64,000 bases of DNA from Cordilura impudica (Eukaryota > Arthropoda > Insecta > Diptera > Scathophagidae), in contig OY821520.1 in NCBI GenBank assembly GCA_963682025.1, positions 138,702,738-138,766,737 on the forward strand, read 5' to 3'. The notes below the pieces were generated by a model. The model searched no databases. It was not told where the DNA came from and saw nothing but the letters and a program-made list of their open reading frames with translations. Every line of letters starts with the position of its first letter. Position 1 is the stretch's first letter. This document shows positions 10,139-25,100 of the stretch, piece by piece. Made by a program: the position numbers and the translations under genes.

Positions 10139-13100
10139 GTAAGTAGAAAAAAAAAAATTTAAGCCATACTTGTATTTCGTTCTCATACAAAATGTTTACA
10201 TAAGAAAAATAAAATTAAAAATTAAAATATATAATATCTTGAAGTAAACTATGATAATTTATACTGTGTAAGTAAAGTTTTGAAAAGACATTGGGCCAGG
10301 CATACATAACCTGACAAATCACACCACATTTGAAAACAGGTTGCGTTGAAACCGTCGAACAAATTTTTAAATTGTATTTTAATTTCGCGGACAACTAGAA
10401 AGTGTTCCAGAATAAGCGAAATACATATTATGTAATTCTTCTCAAATACGTTTTGTCAAGAAATTGTTTGCAACTGATAAAACAAAATTTAAATCATTTT
10501 AAATGACAAAGGAGTTTTTAGAGTTTTTTGTTATAGGTGACTTTTTTGGAAAGTAGACGTATAAATGCATAAATATTCTAAAAAGTTAACGATTGCTGTA
10601 GCTTCTACAAAGTAAAAGCTGTATGATATGAAAATTGATTCTTAGCCATACTGTTAGTTGGCCTGACTTTAGAAAAGTACGTTAAAGTCGCCCTAAGTAG
10701 ACAAATTTCATATAAAGGGTTTTTCAATAAGAGCGCTACAAAAGTTATTTTAAATAAAACAAAAATGGTTTTGGATATCAATGAAATTCTTTATTCCCAT
10801 GAAAGTACGTTCGATGCCATTATGTATGGAAATCGATCTCTTTTGCATGGCCACCACGGGCACGCTTGCAGAAGTCCAGACGCTGAACCCAATTTTCGAC
10901 GGTTTTCAAGCATAAATCGGCCGATTCTGCTGCAATTTCAATCGTCGCTGGCTTGTTGGCATAGACCATAGACTTGACGTAGCCCCACAGGAAATAGTCC
11001 AACGGGGTCAAATCGCACGACCGAGGCGTTGGAACCACATGTCCTCCAAGTCCATATCATCCAATTGGGGCCAAAAATAGTCGGTTATCATTGAACGGTA
11101 GCGATTCCCATTGACAGTAACGTGCCGGTCTTGATCATCACGGAAGAAGTACGGCCCAATGACGCCGCCGGCCCATAAACCGCACCAAACCGTAATTTTT
11201 TCCGGATGCAATGATGACTCATGGAGTACGTGTGGATTGCTGTCTGACCAATAACGCATATTTTGTTTATTGACGAAGCCATTCAGCCAGAAATGAGCCC
11301 CATCGCTGAAGATGATTTTTCGATGAACATCTGAATCATTTTCAAGTTGTTGCTCAGCCCAATTCACGAACATACGACGCTTCTGGTGGTCAAGCGGCTT
11401 CAGTTCTTGCGTCAATTTGATCTTGTAAGGATGTAGGCCAAGATCTTTTCGCAAAATTCGCCACAACGAAGCCACAGAGATGCCCAACGCTTAAAAACGA
11501 CGTGTGAGAGACACATTTGGGCTTTTTTCAACTGAAGCCTCATCGGCAGCAATATTCTAGACACTACGGGCACTTCTTTGTCTCACTGGCACGGGAACAT
11601 TTTGTACTTTGCCTGTGGATTCAAATTTTTCCACTAGACGCTCAACTGTTGATCTGCTAGGACGATTATGACGACCATAAATTGGACGTAGCGCTCTTAA
11701 CGTTGAGGCCACTGACTCCGAATTTCGGTAGTAAATTTTAATAATTTCGACTCTTTCCATCATGAAATGCAAACCTTACTGAAGAGAAATGTCAAAAGAG
11801 CGGCAAGAAATATGGCGTCGTTTGCTGCCCTGTCTTTCTACTTTTGTAGCGTCCCTGTTGAAAAACCCTTTAGGAACAATCTAATCAACTATAACATACA
11901 ATTACAATATTTAATATAATCACTGATGAAGCCAGAAACCTGTCTGATTAAGAATATTTTCAGAGTAGTTATGATTTTTAGAAATATATGCTTTTTTTTC
12001 TCTACCTCGCATTATTGAAAACAATATTAAAACTTGCATCTATAATATTAATAGGCATAGGATTTCTTGTGACCGATATAAAAATATAATTAATAACCGA
12101 CTTTGACCAAACATTTCTCATTTGAAAGGTATTTATTTTTAGCTGCCCACCAGATTTAAAGATTTGCACCGTCTGGAACATGTTTTTGGAGTAATGCTCA
12201 TTTAAAGTTGCTACTAACACATACATAAAACACATACTGTGCGTGTTTATTATAAATAGCAAAAGCCGTGTGTTGAATTTTGAATTGGCTTTACGCTCCT
12301 TTAAAATTATTTATTAAATGAAAATAAAGTTTCCTAGAATTTGCACTAGAATTTCGAGGGCTGGACTCTGCTAGTATTAATTATTGTATTAATTGCCAAA
12401 TGTTTGAAAAATGACGTTTAGCAAATACTTCACGAAAAATCTTTATTAATTCCTTAAAATAGCATCGTCTTTAAAGCCATCCCCCTCTGATACAATAGAC
12501 TTTGCCAACGTAATTTCCAATCCTCGAAACAGTTGTCGATTTCCGGAATGACGTTTAAAGCGCGTACCGTATATCAGGCATTTTTATTGTTTAATGCAAA
12601 TACAAATTTTGAATACCTAAAACTGTATACTCTTCTATAAAGTATATATCAGTTAAAGGAAAAAAATAATTTTGGGCGTTATTGAATATAATCCATTTAG
12701 ACACAGCTTTTAAAAAAATTTTAAATTCAAGAGCATATATCGAGGGTTTATATTCAAAAAGTGCTATCTGCAAAATCAAAATTTTACAGGAGAACGAAAA
12801 AACAGTTGTTTTAAATTATCATAAAAGTAATGGTCTTGCGGAATAACATGATTTAATAACATATAAATGCTTCCATTTGCTTAGTTGAATAGGCCATGGG
12901 TCAGATTGTAAGGGATTCGCTTCTATATGACCGCCGTATGTTTTGATTGTAGTCGGAAGGTTATTTTTTTTTTGTTAACCAAAACTCAGGGGATACCCCA
13001 TACAAATGCAGTGCATGGTGTTGATTTCAGGAAAATAGGTTATGGGAAGGAGGGGAGAGGGTGTAGTGTTTGTGAATATTTCACTTAAATTTTATTAGAT

Positions 13101-16100
13101 TGTAACTGTCAGGAAAGACTTGTGCGGGGAGTTTATTCCACATACGGCTAGTTCGACTAATAAACGAATTTTCTCTGTAATGCGTTGTGGGATCAACTGG
13201 ATAGTATACTATGGATAGTATAATATGGATAGTATACTATGGCAGTTGTATTCCATTTTCGGTCGGATGTAAGTGGTATAGATATTAAGGAGATCAGAAG
13301 GAAGGAAGTGATTTTTGCACCGTTTTAGAAAACCAAGACACTGGAATGCTTCTTTCGACACTTGAAAAACATGCTCATTCCAACCAACATCACATTGAAT
13401 TCTCATACCCAGAACATCAAGAGCATCCGATTCCTCAATACCTATACCAACCATATATACAGATGACATTGTTGAATCCATGGCCCTATGGGTCAACATA
13501 CAACATTGAGTCTTCAACGCATTAAAATCAGCCCTATTCGCTTTACCCCACTCGGAAATTGTTAATAGGTCCTGATTGAGTGTGTCATTCATTGTCCGCG
13601 TTTTGCCCCCCAACGTCCAAGAGGCTTGGCCTACAATTAAATGGAAATGAATGACAAATGCTGCTGTCATCTGCGAAAGAGTATATAGAGTTAAAAGTTT
13701 GACCAAGAAGGTCGTTCAGAAAGATAAGGAAAAGAGAAGGAGAAAGAATGGAACCTTGCGGTACCCCTGAATTAAGCTGAAACTCATTAGATGCGACCCC
13801 ATCAATAACAACACGTATTGTTTGATCTCTGAGAAAACTCGATATAAATCGAGAGAAGTAAGTACCGACCCCAAATGCAATAAACTTTGATATCAATGCA
13901 CCATGTAACACGCGATCGAATGCCTTAGAAATATCCAGAGCAACCACTTTACTTGAAAAATTGTTGTATTTGTCATCAAAATTAAATTTATACCACTTGG
14001 TAGATATATAAATAAGAGATTTTATTTGTGATACGGTGCGATCATTTATTTGCCGACCAGGTCTAATGGATGCGATACGAATAAGTTTTTTTTGTTGGTA
14101 TAGTCTTTAAAGAAATCATAGCTTAGAATAGACCATCAAAGGGCATCTGTACTATTTCCTTATCTATTTTGATGGTCTTTCTGGCTTCTTTTGTTACACT
14201 CTAACATAATAGTTTGGCAAATGAATCGTCTAATTTTTCATCTTCAAGTCAATCTTAGCGTGTTTACTGTCGCACTCCATTTGGTTGTGCCCCTTCTCTA
14301 AGTACTTCTGGTCACTTATTTTCTATAGAGAAAACGGAGTATTGGTTACGATTCTGATAGCCAAAACCATCGGAATATATTATGATTGCTAACGTATCTG
14401 AAAACCAAGTAAGAAAATTATAGTCGGTCTAGACCGACTATACGATACCCTATACCATGCGTTTAGAGGCCCTATATAATGACTTCGTGCTGCTGACCTT
14501 GATCCATCTTTTATTATACCGATCGAATCAGAATCACTAGCTGATTCTATTTAACGATGTCCGTCCGTCCGTCCGTCTGTGTGTCCATGTAAACCTTGTA
14601 CTCACACTACAGGTCGCAAAGGTATGTTGAACTTATAGCACTTACATTGTGTAATTTTAAAATTGATAACAAGCCTTTAAAAATAATTTCTTTTTATCGA
14701 TCACAAAAATGCAATCTAAATGATTTTATAAATATGTTTGAAGCTATCTTGAACGAAACCCAATAATTATAGTTGGTGATTCAAACATTGATGTTTACCA
14801 AAGTCCTCATTATATAGAATGGTACTCAATGTTCGAAAATTATGACTGTATTAATGCCCATAATCTGATTACAAGACCTATCACTAGAACCTGCATAGAT
14901 CATGTTTTTAGTAACTTTTCTGAGAGTATTTACATTGATTCGATTGAATGTAACTTATCAGATCACAATATGCTCTGCTGTAAAATTAAAAGTAATTTCA
15001 AAATAAATAAATATATAGAAATCGAAAAAGCACATTGCGATTATGAAAAGGCCAGAGATTATGTAAAAAATAATTTACCGGTTAATTTTTCTTTACGGAA
15101 TGCTTCAAGCTTGACAAGTTGTTTGATTTCTTGTATGAAAGCTGCAATAAACCATTCAACTGTAATTTAAATCTCTAAAATACAGTCTAGTTTTAAATTA
15201 ACCCCCTGGATTAACAAAAATCTTCAAGAGTTAATCATATTAAAACAAAAGCTTTTAAAAAAAGACGTAGGTCGAAAATTAATCGTAATAGGGATGAAGT
15301 GTTAAAAAGAATCAGTGTAGTAATTAAAATTGCTACTAAGAAATGTAGAGATAACTTTTATATTGAGAGCTTAAATAAAGTAGAAAATGATCCTAAGAAA
15401 TGTTGGAAATTTATTAATAATACTCTTGGTCGATCAAAAATCAGCGAAATAAACCTAAAGGATTCAGATGGTACTTTAATCTCGAATGAACAAGTGAAAG
15501 TGGATTGTTTAAACAAGAATTTTCTAAAGTCTGTAGCAGACCTTAAGCAAAAAATTTTAATCTGTCCGAGTGACACCGTAAATTCGCTTCGGACACTTTC
15601 TCAAACAAATCACCGTTTTAATCTTAACTATAGTAATTCAATTGATATCCTTGAAGTTATAACAAACATGAAAACTAATAAAAGCCCAGGTTATGACAAT
15701 ATATCATCAAAATTTATTAAGGAATGTCGGGAAGAAATAGCGCCAATTTTAGTTCATATTTTCAATTCTATGATCAATACTTCAGTATACCTAAATAGCT
15801 TAAAATTACATAGAATAGTTCCCATACCCAAAGAGGTTAATGCATCAACTGTTGATAAATTTCGACCAATTGCTGTTCTCTCTTCAGTTGATAAAATATT
15901 TGAAAAAATTATATACGACAAACTTTTATTGAGGGTGTAGTACTGAAGATGCTGTCGTAAATGTTGTGAGATGTATCTGCCAAGGTTTAGATGAGGGTTC
16001 TAGAAGAGTGGCTGAAATGTTTTTTGATTTTACTAAGTCATTCGATCTTGTTGATCATCAAATATTGTTAGATAAACTAACATATTATGGCATTCAAGGG

Positions 16101-19100
16101 CCAGAAGTCTTGCTGTTTAAAAATTATTTATTTAACAGAAAACAGTACGTAGAAATTAAGAACATAAAAAGTTTTATTGGCTCGGTGCAACATGGTGTTC
16201 CGCAGGGAAGTGGTTTAGGGCCGTTACTATTCTCAATATATTTGAATGACTTAAAAGACCTTGGTTTAAGTGGAAAACTTTTTATGTTTCCAGATGATGT
16301 CTGTGTCCTTTATCCCTACAAGAATGATTTAGTACTAAAAATTAATATAGAAAGGGACGCAGCTTTAATAATGGAATATGCACGGTTAAATCGACTATTA
16401 CTCAAACCTGATAAAACTAAATTGATTAGATTTAGACCTCATGCTTCAAGCATTAATAATGACTTCTTTGTAAATATTGACGGAAATTCTGTTTTTGAAA
16501 CTCATTCAATACGATATCTTGGAATCACATTACAAAGCAACATGTCCTGGGAATTACACATGATGGATATAAAAAAGAAAATTGCACCGGCAATTGGTAT
16601 TTTGTTCAAATTCAAATACAAATTAAACGAAAAGGCCAAATTGTTAGTATATCAATCCTTAATACATTCTCATTTTAATTATTTAGCGATTATTTATGCT
16701 TATAATAGAAATAACAACGTGCTGAAATCTCTACAATGTATGCAAAATAAAGCTTTAAAAATCATTTACAAATTACCATTAACTTATCCAACTGTTGGAT
16801 TATATAAGAATATAAGGAAAAACATTTTACCAATTTATGGATTGCATGAATACCAATTTTTGAAGTTTGTTTTTAAAAGTATTCACAAAGTATTCACAAA
16901 ATCAATTTTATTATAGCACACGCAATAGATCGAATTTCAGAATTCCTATATGTAGATTGGAAACAACTAAACAACGTATAGATTTTATTGGTAGTAACAA
17001 ATTTAACAATTTACCTGAAGTTCTTAAATCCATTGAAAGAATTTCAACATTTAAATCATCCTGTAAAGAATATATTTGTGGCACATTTGAAACGCTTCTA
17101 TCGTAAATACAGTTATATTTAAAGATCTCATATCATAAAAAACTATTTATCATTTCTTATATTTTTAGAACTTGTATTTAAATTAAACTTATAACTTGTT
17201 ATTTGTACATTTATGAATTAAATTTATTATTTTTGCCAATTACCTCAATAATGCCTTTAGGGCGCTGAAGCCAACATAAATATGTATATATTGTTATTGT
17301 ACAAATAAATATTAAAAAAAAAAAAATATGAATATATTTTGATTAAATTTGGTATATAAGCCTTTATTGGCCATAGGATGAACGCTATTGAAATTGGTGA
17401 GAATCGGTCAATGTTCAGACCCCCCATACAAATGCCCCTATGAAATCGACATAAATTGCAATAAGATTCAAATTATCATATAGATCTCAGTCAAATTGGC
17501 TTTGTATGTGTTTATTACACCCATTAATCAGTAGTCCAAAATTAATCCCTATAGGACAATTCTTAGTCATAGGCCCCATATAGAGCTGATTCCCGATCTT
17601 TACTTAAATCTATCAAAAAAGAAAAAATATTGCACAGATTTTTCTCAAATTTGGTTTGTGTATATTTTTTGAAAATATAAGTTAATCTACCAAATATGTG
17701 GACCTAGTCCACATATAAATATAGCATCCGATATGAACTTCTTCATATCTGCAGCCAAAAAATTCATAAAAATGCCACTCAAATTTGGTTTATGCTTATT
17801 TTCTATATCCAATTAGTTGGACCTAAGAGATAGGGTCTCTAAACGCATGGTATAGGGTATCGTATAGTCGGTCTAAACCGACTATAATTTTCTTACTTGT
17901 TTTTAAATATGTATGATATATTCATACAATCCGACACATATATCACATTCATCTTTACGAGGTTTATACAGTGCCATATTGTTTTCGTCAAAACAATTAT
18001 GAAACGTAAATGCTGATAACGGACAAACCTTATTCTGCAACCATTCAGATTTATAGTCATTGTAAATATTGGCTTTATTTTTGAATATTATTGCTTTGTG
18101 GCAATAAAGACTTTCCATTTTGTCCAGTTTTTCGAAAAATTGCTAATGGAATTGGTGAGAATCGGTCCATGTTCAGACCTAGCCCCCATACAAATTACCC
18201 CTATGAAATCGACATAAATTGCCATAAGATCCAAATTGTTATATAGATCTTACTCAAATTGGGTTTGTATGCGTTCATTACATCCATTAATGAGTAGTCC
18301 AAAAATGATCCCTTTGGCCCCATATAGACTGCTTCCCGATCTTCACTTAAATCTATTAAAAACAAAAATATTGCACTGATTCATCTCAAATTTTGTTTGT
18401 ATATATTTTTGCAAAATACAAGAGACTTTACCAAACATGATCAGGATTGGTCCATTTTTGGACCTAGTCCCCATATAGATATAGCATCCGATATGAACTT
18501 TTTCATATCTGCAGCCAAAAAAATTAATAAAAATCCCACTCAAATTTGGTTTTTGCTTATTTTCTATGTCCAGTTAGTTGGGCCTAAGAGATAGGGTTTC
18601 TAAACGCATGGTATAGGGTATCGTATAGTAGGTCTAGACCGACTATAATTTTCTTACTTGTTTTTGTAATGAGACGATGGAACTGGCGTTCTATTGACCA
18701 ACAAAAATCTTAACATTGCTCTATTTATAGCAAGAGTGGAAAAGAACATACATAGTTTTACATACTTGAAGCAATGTGTGTTTGTAAGGAAGTTTATTTA
18801 TAAAGCTAATCTGTTATCTAGAATTTTCCACAGAATTTCTTTTTGTAGGAAGCTGTGCTACAAAAACTTGCTTACTTTCTCAGGACATACTCCAAACGTT
18901 TCTAATATAGCTTTTCTAGTGTCGTCATCTAATTTTTGGCAGTGTCTTACTGTACTTTTTATGAAAATTTTCGATAAACATGCGGGTCCTATTTATCTTT
19001 GTTTTCTTGTTACATTTTGTTTTACAACTTTATCGGTTGTCGAAAATCCTAAATATTGCAGCCCCTTTACACGCTTTTTCTTATTTTCTAGTCGGTTTTT

Positions 19101-22100
19101 TGAAGCAGAAATATTGGAAATATTTTCTTTTGTACTAAAATGACAGATGACAATTTTTCCAGAGAACTAGTATTCGAGAAATTTATAGATATAGCATTAT
19201 TTGAATATAAACCCTCGATATGTACACATATGCTAAAGTTGACTTATTTTTTCAAACAAAACCCCTAATTTTGCATAGTATTTATACCCTATACCACTAT
19301 GTGGTTTGGGTATAATGACTTTGTGCTGCTGTTTGTAACAACCAAAAATATTTGACCTAGACCCATCTTTAATTATACCGATCGAATCAGAATCACTTTC
19401 TGAGTTGATTTAACAATGTCCGTCCGTCCGTCTGTGTGGCCATGTAAAGCTTGTAATCAAACTGCAGGTCGCAAATATGAATGTATTTTGATGAAATTTG
19501 GTACATAAGCTTTTATCGGCCATGGGATGAACGCTATTGAAATTGGTGAGAATCGGTCCATGTTCAGACCTAGCCCCCATACAAATTACCCATATGAAAT
19601 CGACATAAATTGCCATAAGATCCAAATTGTCATATAGATCTTACTCAAATTGGGTTTGTATGCGTTCATTACATCCATTACTGAGTAGTCCAAAAATGAT
19701 CACTTTGACCCCATATAGAGCTGCTTCCCGATCTTCACTTAAATCTATTAAAAAACAAAAATATTGCACTAATTCTTCTCAAATACAAGAGACTTTACCA
19801 AACATGATCAGGATCGGTCCATTTTTGGACCAAGTCCCTATATAGATATAGCATCCGATCGGAAGACATGGGTTTCAAAAGTTGGTGCACTTGACATGAA
19901 ACCCCCCATATGTAAAAATATATTAAAAATTATGAATATTTAAATGAGCCTTAAGGTATGTTAATCAATTTTAGCAATTCACAATTCAACAGAGAGCGTC
20001 TGATATATAATTGAAATCTTTCGCATTAACAGGGTGTAACGAATTATTATAAATATTTTATTTTATTTAATTTAATATATTTTTAAGACAGATTAAACAT
20101 AAATTTTATCATTCTCAGCTTCTCCTCCATATTAACTGTAACTATGCCAATTTTCACACTCCTCCGTGCCTGCATATTGCTTAAAAAGGGAACTAAAAAT
20201 TTACCTTCACGTGTTAACATATAGATACTCTTTAAGGAAATATTGTTTTGGACGATCTTACAAGTTGTTCATAACAATGTTTTTTTTATTATAAAGAAAA
20301 ACCCAATTGCTAATGAACTCTTAAAATTATTGATAATTTCGAGAATCCGAGCACAATTTCAAATTAAAATGGATTTATTCCCAAAACCTAGCGATAAGTT
20401 CCTTAAGTCTGGCAAGTCTGGTACAAAGATATTAGATATTGTTGTGGCCTTTTCCGAGTTATGTATCTCATGGAAAGCAAAGCTTCAAATCGATATTTGT
20501 TATTTGTGATGTCTATTTTGAAACTTTTCTACTTAAAGAGTGTTAGCAAATTAAATAAAGTTACTTAATTTTTGAATGATTTTTACAGTTATTCCTCCAA
20601 AACCTGTGTACACATTCGAAGAAATTACAACTGATACAATAGTCATCAAATGGTATATTCCAAAATACAGTTTTTACGCATCCAAAGGACTTGAATTTGA
20701 GGTACGTTTAAGGCCCAAAGGCAAGGGCCTTCATTGGGTGCATCTGTCCAACTATGAAAAAGAAAACAATCGGTCTGAGTACAAATTGAAAGTTCGTAAT
20801 TTACCATACGCATATTATTGGTATGAAATTAGTGTCCGCATTCGTGTGTATAAATCTAACCGCAATGGTGATGATTATTGGAGTGAACCATATATACAGT
20901 CATTTCAGACACTGGCATGTCCACCAAACACAGCACCAAAAACAGATGTGGGCAGTTTTTACATAGATTCCAGTGAAACCAAAGTCCGACTTTATTGGAA
21001 ACAGTTAGAGGATTATGAAGAGAATGGTCCAGATTTTAAATATGTTATCAAAGAAATACAATGTGATGACAAAGTTGTGTAAGTTGAAATGCAGCCCTTT
21101 GAACAATTCAATGTTGTTGTAAATTTAAATCTATTCTATTTGTAGTTCTATGATACCTATACAACTTGATCGTTCATCAGCCGTATTTTCTTGGGATAAA
21201 CGTCATAATTACACTTTTACCATTAAAAGTCGTAATGCTGAAGGTGAATCACCCGATAATAGTACCATCTTTATACCATCGTGGTCTATACATCATGGCC
21301 ATTCATTTTCTCCACAATGGATACGCAACGTCTATAATGCTACAAGTCGTAATTATACATTGTCGTGGAGTCCACCGGCTAATCAAAAGCATCTCATTGA
21401 TTACACGGTCTTTTGGTGTCAATCGCAACAAGGGTTGCTAAACGAGTGTGTAGTAAGTATAGACAAACTGCTTTACCTCGAAAAATAATGTACTCAAAAA
21501 CTTTTTACTTTTAAAGGAAACAGTACTTTTCAAACGTGTTAACAAAAGCTCCACAAATTTTAATATAACACTGGGTAAACTGGAAAAAAATCTTAATCTA
21601 GCCGTTTCTGCCAACTATCCGAATTTTAATTCAGGGATGCACTGGACCATGTGTGCTGCGGATGTTAAGGCTGAATTGGTGAAAATCGAACCTGAAACTA
21701 TAGATAAAAAATCCCGTTCTATAACGGTTCAATGGGATATCGATCGGGTGTGTTTATCCCTTTTAGAGGGTTATATTATTACATATTGTCGCATTAATCA
21801 TTCGACGTCAATAAATCATGCAACTTATGCCGAAAAATCAGGTTCCACCTGCCTGGAAGATCCCATAACAATCAACATAACAAATACCGCAAAAAAATAT
21901 ACTTTTAATCATTTGAAACCTTTTTCTTCGTATAAAATTGAAATCAATATGTTTTCAAAATTGAATCGGAAAAAAATTAGTGACGCCTTTATTGAAAGTA
22001 CCATTGAAGAAGGTGAGCAGTAATGAAATGTCACTTAACATTTTCGATTTTATACTAAGTTCTAATTGCAGCTCCATCTAAACCGCTCAATTTAAAAGCG

Positions 22101-25100
22101 CACAACATAACAAGTAATTCAGTATGGCTAACTTGGATGCCACCGGAACATCATAATGGAATATTACGAAAATACAGAATAGAGTAAGTGAAAATAATAT
22201 AAACTGCAAATAAAATTAAAATCTTAAAATTCAAAAAAATATCCAAGGTAATTATAGTTATGTGTTGTTCTTCTGTGGTAAATAGATCGACATCTTCTAT
22301 ACCCTGGTGTGCTAACTCAGAATTTCTTTATATGGGAATATAAAAACGAAATCACCAAACTAAGTAATTTCGAGAATAAATCCAAATTCCAAATAATTTC
22401 AAATTCCTAAACGAGTTTTTTCGAGATGCAATTCGAAAAATTGAATAATTTAAAAACAACTAAACCCAATACCGATAATTCGTTTTTCGTGAGATTTCTA
22501 CCTTTTATCCTTAAAAGAAAATTTTGTGTGTTTTTTCAGAAACAGTTTGTTTATTTATGAGACCAATTCAAAAAATATTGCACATGAGAACAATTTAAAA
22601 ATCTAATTTTCTATTTGAAGCTAAAAATCTATATATATAAAATTCATTTTCTGTTTGTTTGTTTGTTTGTTTGACCGCTATAAAAATTTTTATTTTTCAA
22701 CGGATTTCCCTGAAATTTTGTACACACGATATCTATACCCCAGGAAAGGTCGCCGTATACTTTTTATCGGCCACGCCTACTTTTACGCCCACTTTTTATG
22801 TAAAATTCATTTTCTGTTTTATTCATATTTGTTCACTATAAAAATTTTTATTTGTTAACAGATTTCTCTGAAATTCGGTAAACACGATCCCTGTATTCCA
22901 GCTAAGGTCACCATATACTTTTTATCGACCACGCCTACTTTTACGCCCACTTTTTATATACAATTCATTTTCTGTATTTTGGTATATTTGTTCGCTATAC
23001 AAATTTTTATTTTTCAACGCATTTCTCTGAAATTTGGTACACACGATCGCTGTACTCCAGAGAGATCGCCATATGATTCTTGCCGGCCACGCCTACTTCT
23101 ACGCCCACTTTTTATACAAAACTAATTTTCTGTTTTTTGGTATATTTGTGCACTATAGAAATTTTTATTTGTTAACAGATTTCTCTGAAATTCGGTAAAC
23201 ACGATCCCTGTACTCCAGCTAAGGTCACCATATACTTTTTATCGACCACGCCTACTTTTACGCCCACTTTTTATATACAATTCATTTTCTGTATTTTGGT
23301 ATATTTGTTCGCTATACAAATTTTTATTTTTCAACCGATTTCTCTGAAATTTGGTACACACGATCTCTCTGCTCCAGGGAAGGTCGACATATTTTTTGTA
23401 CCGGTCACGCCTACTGTTACGCCCACTTTTTGTATACAATTCATATTCTGTTTTTTGGTACATTTGTTCTCTACACATTTTTTTTTAAAACGGATTTCTC
23501 TGAAATTTGCTACACACGATCTCTGTACTCCAGAGAGGTCGCCATATGATTCTTGCCGGCCACGCCTACTTCTACGCCCACTTTTTATACAAAATTAATT
23601 TTCTGTTTTTTGGTATATTTGTGCACTATAGAAATTTTTATTTTTCAAGGGATGTCTAAAATTTGGTCACACGATATCTATACTATAGGGAAGGTCACCA
23701 TATGCTTCTTACAGGCCACGCCTACTTTGCGCCAACTTCTTTGTGTATAAAACTTATTTTCCTTTTATTTGTTTCTTTATTTGATTGCTATACAAACTTT
23801 TATTTTTCAATGGCTTTCTCCGAAATTCAGTACACATTCCAGGGAAGGTCGTCATATGATTTTTACCGACCACGCCTACTTTTACGCCCAAGTTTCATAT
23901 AAAATTCATATTTTGTTGTGTGGTATATTTCTTCCCTATACAAATTTGTACTTTTCAACGGATTTCTCTGAAATTTGGTTTACAGGGAAATAACTACACG
24001 GTGAAAAAATTCCCCAAACTTAAAAAAAAAGGTACCCATAAGAAATGAACAAATTCGCCATTTTTAATCGAAATAAAAATTGAACTTACTCCCCAAATTC
24101 ATTCTTAAATTTTTACATATTTTTATTTAATGAATTTTGTTAAATATTTATTTTAGTAAACATTTGCATACTGCTCTCAAGTAGCATCATTTCGTTGCGC
24201 GGAAGCTATGTGCACGGGGAATACAGCTTAGCTAGAATATCGGAATGATCTGAAAAATATATTTTGACAATTAAAATAAGTTGGCAGCAGCTGCGCGGCA
24301 GCACAGGTGTGGTTGCCAAACGCGCGGAAGCGGCGCGCGGTGCGCGACCGCGGACTCGGACGCGACGGATGCGGACGCGACGCGCTCTTGGAACGCAGCT
24401 CACCTAAAATATCGCAATGCTCTAAAAAATATGTTTTAGGAATTAAAATAAGTTAACGAGAACTAAGCGGCAGCACGGGTAGTAGCTGCGAGGAAGCGGC
24501 GCGAGGCGCGCGGACGCGACGCGGCGCGCGACCGCGGACTCGGACGCGACGCGCTCTCGGAACTAAGCGGCAGCACGGGTAGTAGCTGCGAGGAAGCGGC
24601 GCGAGGCGCGCGGACGCGGACGCGACGGATGCGGACGCGACGCGCTCGCGGAACACAGCTCAGCTAAAATATTGCAATGATCTGAAAAATATATTTTGGC
24701 GATTAAAATAAGTTGAAAACAACTGCGCGGCAGCACGGGTGTGGCTGCCAAACGCGCGGAAGCGGACGCGACGCGCTCGCGGAACACAGCATAGTGAAAT
24801 GTCGTATGATAAATTTTATCTACGTACGTGTATGTGAAATAATTACCTGTTGATCAAAAGAGGCCACACATATACTATAAGCAGTTGCTTAAAAAGAAAC
24901 CTTGCGACACAATATTAAACGTCGCATTAGTCTTTCATTTCTGAAACTTGAATTTGATGTCTCTGCTCAATGATGATCACTTATTGAATGAAGTAATTCA
25001 GTTTTTAAAAGTTCCGATTCCTTTAATTTGCGAACCATTCCGTTACATTTGATGTTTATAAATAAACTGAAAAAAAAAACTTAAAGCGGTTTCGCCGCTT

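Noticed and set aside
18694..19143. 149-codon + strand frame
   Set aside because: Hydrophobic and Phe-rich with no recognisable motif. The opposite strand shows a better, though weak, match to a transposon protein, so this is likely an antisense shadow.
22655..23902. Frames of 60-100 codons, + strand
   Set aside because: Produced by the minisatellite of the Helitron.
22640..23985. CRISPR-like regular repeats
   Set aside because: Units are contiguous tandem repeats without unique spacers, in a eukaryotic genome.
24206..24787. Arg/Ala-rich reverse-strand frames
   Set aside because: Generated by GC-rich repeats (CGCG units); no conserved motif.
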